A stretch of 64,000 bases of DNA from Letharia columbiana (lineage: Eukaryota; Ascomycota; Lecanoromycetes; Lecanorales; Parmeliaceae): positions 372,001-436,000 of the forward strand of contig NW_023501065.1 of NCBI RefSeq assembly GCF_014066305.1, read 5' to 3'. Of the stretch, positions 61,141-64,000 are shown one piece after another (position 1 is the stretch's first letter; the number at the start of each line of letters is the position of its first letter). Under the pieces are notes generated by a model. The model ran no database searches, was not told where the DNA came from, and was given only the letters and a program-made list of their open reading frames with translations. Made by a program: the position numbers and the translations under genes.

Positions 61141-62247
61141 ATGGCACCTCTACTTGAACTGCTATGCGCGTATCCAATACTAGAGAATCTCGTGGCTGTC
61201 TTACCACTTGGTGATCTTTTCAACCTGTCGAAAGCGAATTCAAAATTCCGTGCGGCCGTGCATGGATTTCCCATCAGATCCCTCGAAAAGCCATCTTCGC
61301 TCAAAGCAGTGCGTCCAACTCTGTCTATTGGAAGGCACGACACCTCGCATTGGAAGAATCTGAAAGCTAAAAGTCTGCTATGTTGCTCAGAGCCTCAGCA
61401 CACTCGAGGTGCCAAGATCAATGGATGCCTGATGTGTTCCATGCCTGTTTGTGAGGTTTGTATCATCAAAGCTTCGTTCGGAAGGCGTGACGAGAACACA
61501 TTCCCAAATCGAATGTGCTCACTCTGTGCCAAATGCTTCGACTCAGGGAATCCTCACCAAGAAACTTCGTTGAACGGCGAAGAAAAGATTGTTTTGAATT
61601 CCTATCTCATGCGTACAGAATGTATCTGCACAGCTAAAGATGGACACTTGTGCTTGAGGTGCAAGACCAAGCAAAATTCAAACCTCGACATCAGAAACAA
61701 ACAATGCCATGGCAAAGGATGTTCAGAGCCGAAATCGGAAGGCTTTGGAGGACGCGTCTGTCTCTGGTGTGATTTGCCATTGCCACGTGAGCGTAGCAGA
61801 GCAGAATCGAGACGAGAGTACGATGCGAGACATTTATTCGCACGCATGCACTCTTCATATGATCAGCACTCAGGGGAAGGGGCCGAAGATGATTTTATTG
61901 ACCCTGCTGAACAAGAGGCCGTCTGGGCTTCTTTCCCTTTCACTTCGTCTGCTTCGGAAAGGATGTTATCACCGAAGAAAGTAAAGGCATCTGCTTATGA
62001 CCACTTCGAACACGAGAGAAGACAGGAAGTTGAGCGTCTATCGGAACGAAGACAGCTTACAGCTTCTGCTTCGGAGGACGAGAGATGGCGTAGGTCCGAA
62101 GACTTACGTAGCTCTGGGTACATGTGTCGTGCTTCTCCACCAACAAGGATACAGGGCCCAAGCTTCTCCCTCGCGGACCCGATTGCATCGACTCTTGCTC
62201 CAGAAGATGACTCGTCTCTACCAAGCTACGAACTCTGCATTCTTTAA
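61141..62247 (+). CDS. Cysteine-rich F-box-like protein, function unknown
   Basis: Single exon, 368 aa. Residues 5-45 (LLELLCAYPILENLVAVLPLGDL) look like a degenerate F-box, which would link it to SCF ubiquitin ligases. Residues 81-210 carry many Cys pairs (C81C82, CLMC 96-99, CEVC 104-107, CSLC-AKC 126-132, CIC 161-163, CLRC 171-174, C189/C194, CLWC 207-210), suggesting several zinc sites. The C-terminal 150 residues are charged, low-complexity and probably disordered. I recognise no named family beyond this general pattern; a fungal lineage-specific protein is likely. Confidence 0.75.
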   Translation: MAPLLELLCAYPILENLVAVLPLGDLFNLSKANSKFRAAVHGFPIRSLEKPSSLKAVRPTLSIGRHDTSHWKNLKAKSLLCCSEPQHTRGAKINGCLMCSMPVCEVCIIKASFGRRDENTFPNRMCSLCAKCFDSGNPHQETSLNGEEKIVLNSYLMRTECICTAKDGHLCLRCKTKQNSNLDIRNKQCHGKGCSEPKSEGFGGRVCLWCDLPLPRERSRAESRREYDARHLFARMHSSYDQHSGEGAEDDFIDPAEQEAVWASFPFTSSASERMLSPKKVKASAYDHFEHERRQEVERLSERRQLTASASEDERWRRSEDLRSSGYMCRASPPTRIQGPSFSLADPIASTLAPEDDSSLPSYELCIL

Positions 62248-62654
62248 CTAAACTTTAGGCAACAATAGAAAACAGCTACAAAATGCCGAACAAACAGTCT
62301 CAGTCATTTCTCAAAAAGCCATTTCACAAGCAACAATATTCTCCAGACTCTTTATTGTCCATTTACTCACGGCCGAAGCCTTCGAGGGCTTGGGGTGCTG
62401 TTGAACTAGATGTCAGGAGATTGTAATGAGATTGCGCGGTTCATACTCAGTTTGGTCTGCTGCTACAAAAAGGATAGCATGTTCGATTCTGCTTTCTCTT
62501 ATCTTATCTTATCTTATCAAACGCGGGGTTGCATCATTCCAACTGACAGTCCCACCAGGGAATGATCCAGATCCACTGCTGCACAAAGAAGGTCTTGTGA
62601 AATAGGTCTCATAAGAAACTTAGCAAATCCCTGATACTCTGTAACACTTTTGAA
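62248..62654. other. Intergenic, 407 bp
   Basis: Contains a short CTTAT repeat (about 62497-62518) and the presumed aldolase promoter. Confidence 0.55.
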
Positions 62655-64000
62655 ATGCAGGCTGCCAATAAACTACAAAAGGCCCTCAGAACGGGCTCTG
62701 GCCTGACCTTCGGAGCGTATGTTTGAGTGTTCGATTGAGCATTGCGTGCGAACTGACTGGTTTCCAGTTGGCAAATGCTGCCCGGGAGCAATCAGGCAAG
62801 GACTATAGCACGTTGCGGTTTTGACTGGGTTTTGGTAGATACAGAGCATGGAAACATTGATGGTAACACAATCAGTTGCTCGTGTCACACAGAACAGCAC
62901 CAGCGCCAGCTGGCCACTGACACTCAGTAGACAGCGCCATGCACGAGGCTGTTGCAGGTAAAACAATCACTGGCTCATGTCACATAGAACAATAGATTAC
63001 CCTCTAGGCACTGACAACCAGCTCCAGCAATTGCAGGTTGTGGGGTCAGCCCAATTGTCCGCATAGCAGCTAATGAAGGCTGGATGGTCAAGCGTGAGGG
63101 CCCATGATAGCAGTGCAACGGTAAACTCCGTTAACTGTCCTGCAGGTGCACTCGATTCCGGAGGTACGAATTCTACCAAAACAAAGAACAGATATTCAAA
63201 AGTATTCCCATTAACGAGAGCTGCAGCTCATGGCATCATTGTACCCCTTTTATACACCGCAGAGGACGCAAAGAGAGTCGTGCAATCAGCCAAGTTCCCT
63301 CCGGAGGGGACGAGAGGTTTCGGATCTCCTTTTCCAATGGAGAAGTTTGGGGGCCAGACCTCGGCAGAAGTAACTTTTTTAAAGACTTCATTACTCGGGC
63401 TGTATTGAAGGAGGAAAGCTGATCCCGAAATCTTCATAGTACTTGCAGCAGGCAAACGATTCGTTGGTGACCATCGTGCAGATAGAAACTAAAGAAGCCT
63501 TAGAAAACGTACGTGACAGAATCTCGTTCTCCACCGCGTGGCGCTAATTGCCCCGTTTTAGGTCGATGCTATAGCAAAGGTTCCGGGAATAGACGTCTTG
63601 TTTGTGGGCCCCTTCGATTTGGGAAATAATATCGGGCATTCAATTGTCGACGGCACAATGCATGACGAGCTGAAAGAAGCCATTGCCAAGATCCACCGAG
63701 CAGCGAAGGAGAACGAAAAGAGCAGTGGCATATATTCCACGTCGGGTGATCAAGCTCGTGAGTTCGCTGACCAGGGGTTCAACATGGTAAGTCCTCGGCA
63801 TTCGTTGCTTTCAGCCCATGTTGCAGGAGTACGATATGAATCAGCAGTAGATGCACAAGGCTGGGCATTGCTGATATGCTACTGCTTCATGCAGGTGTCA
63901 GTGATGACGGATATGGTTGCATTGCCGGCGTACATGACTTCTGCGTTGACGACGGCCAGAGGCTCTTACGTTCATTCAGCACTGAATATGGGCAAGGGAG
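62655..64000 (+). CDS. HpcH/HpaI-type aldolase (2-oxo acid aldolase), 3' end outside window
   Basis: Partial gene. Exons 62655-62716, 62768-62862, 62931-62957, 63022-63093, 63146-63163, 63221-63369, 63440-63508, 63562-63786, 63895 to past 64000; frame stays open throughout. The protein matches the HpcH/HpaI class II aldolase family, which cleaves or forms 4-hydroxy-2-oxo acids with a divalent metal. Key residues: His48 in EHGN, Arg75 in SPIVR, Glu157 in IETKEA and Asp183 in GPFDLGNNIG. Exons 3 and 5 are only 27 and 18 nt. Bacterial relatives degrade homoprotocatechuate; the substrate in fungi is not clear from sequence. No targeting signal is obvious. Confidence 0.88.

Overview
The window comes from a filamentous ascomycete (Pezizomycotina). 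Its genes are short-exon, with introns mostly of 42 to 70 bp and fungal branch points such as GCTAAC or CTGAC. The repeats are silenced by repeat-induced point mutation (RIP), and the gene set is typical of these fungi. A finer placement (perhaps Dothideomycetes) is a guess.

Bases 1 to about 34,200 are one block of extremely AT-rich, RIP-ruined DNA. CA and TG dinucleotides are almost absent and no gene survives. Its structure is still readable. It holds a 1.5-kb foldback palindrome (814-3133); three copies of a miniature LTR element (TRIM) at 1313-2136, 9654-10634 and 28855-29710, each with a perfect 5-bp target duplication; two opposed Ty1/copia elements (5983-13117 plus, 18335-25232 minus) with 139-bp LTRs; a copia 3' remnant (29960-30137); a possible Ty3/gypsy end near 15.8 kb; and a family of about 200-bp repeats (5.5-5.9 and 31.6-32.9 kb). 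Two TRIMs are nested in older repeats, and the matching unoccupied sites are still present in the window.

Bases 34,200 to 64,000 have normal composition and carry genes. First come two divergently transcribed RGS-LOV blue-light receptor genes (34289-36374 minus, 37468-40051 plus) sharing a 1.1-kb promoter. Then follow a secreted agmatinase (40529-42301 plus), a Dap1/MAPR cytochrome-b5-like protein (42712-43235 plus), the ribosome-biogenesis protein Nop4 (44286-46550 minus), a bZIP regulator (47268-48238 minus), a 4.3-kb stretch without a recognisable gene, eEF1B-alpha (52574-53694 minus), a decayed HSP78/ClpB pseudogene (53967-56295 plus), the meiotic MutS homologue MSH5 (56863-60698 plus, with one apparent single-base frameshift), a cysteine-rich F-box-like protein (61141-62247 plus) and the 5' part of a HpcH/HpaI aldolase (62655 to the window end, plus).

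The most interesting unit is the photoreceptor pair. Both genes combine an RGS-like domain (heterotrimeric G-protein control) with a flavin-binding LOV domain that keeps the photoactive cysteine. They sit head to head, directly beside the silenced block. One has a textbook LOV pocket and the other an altered one.
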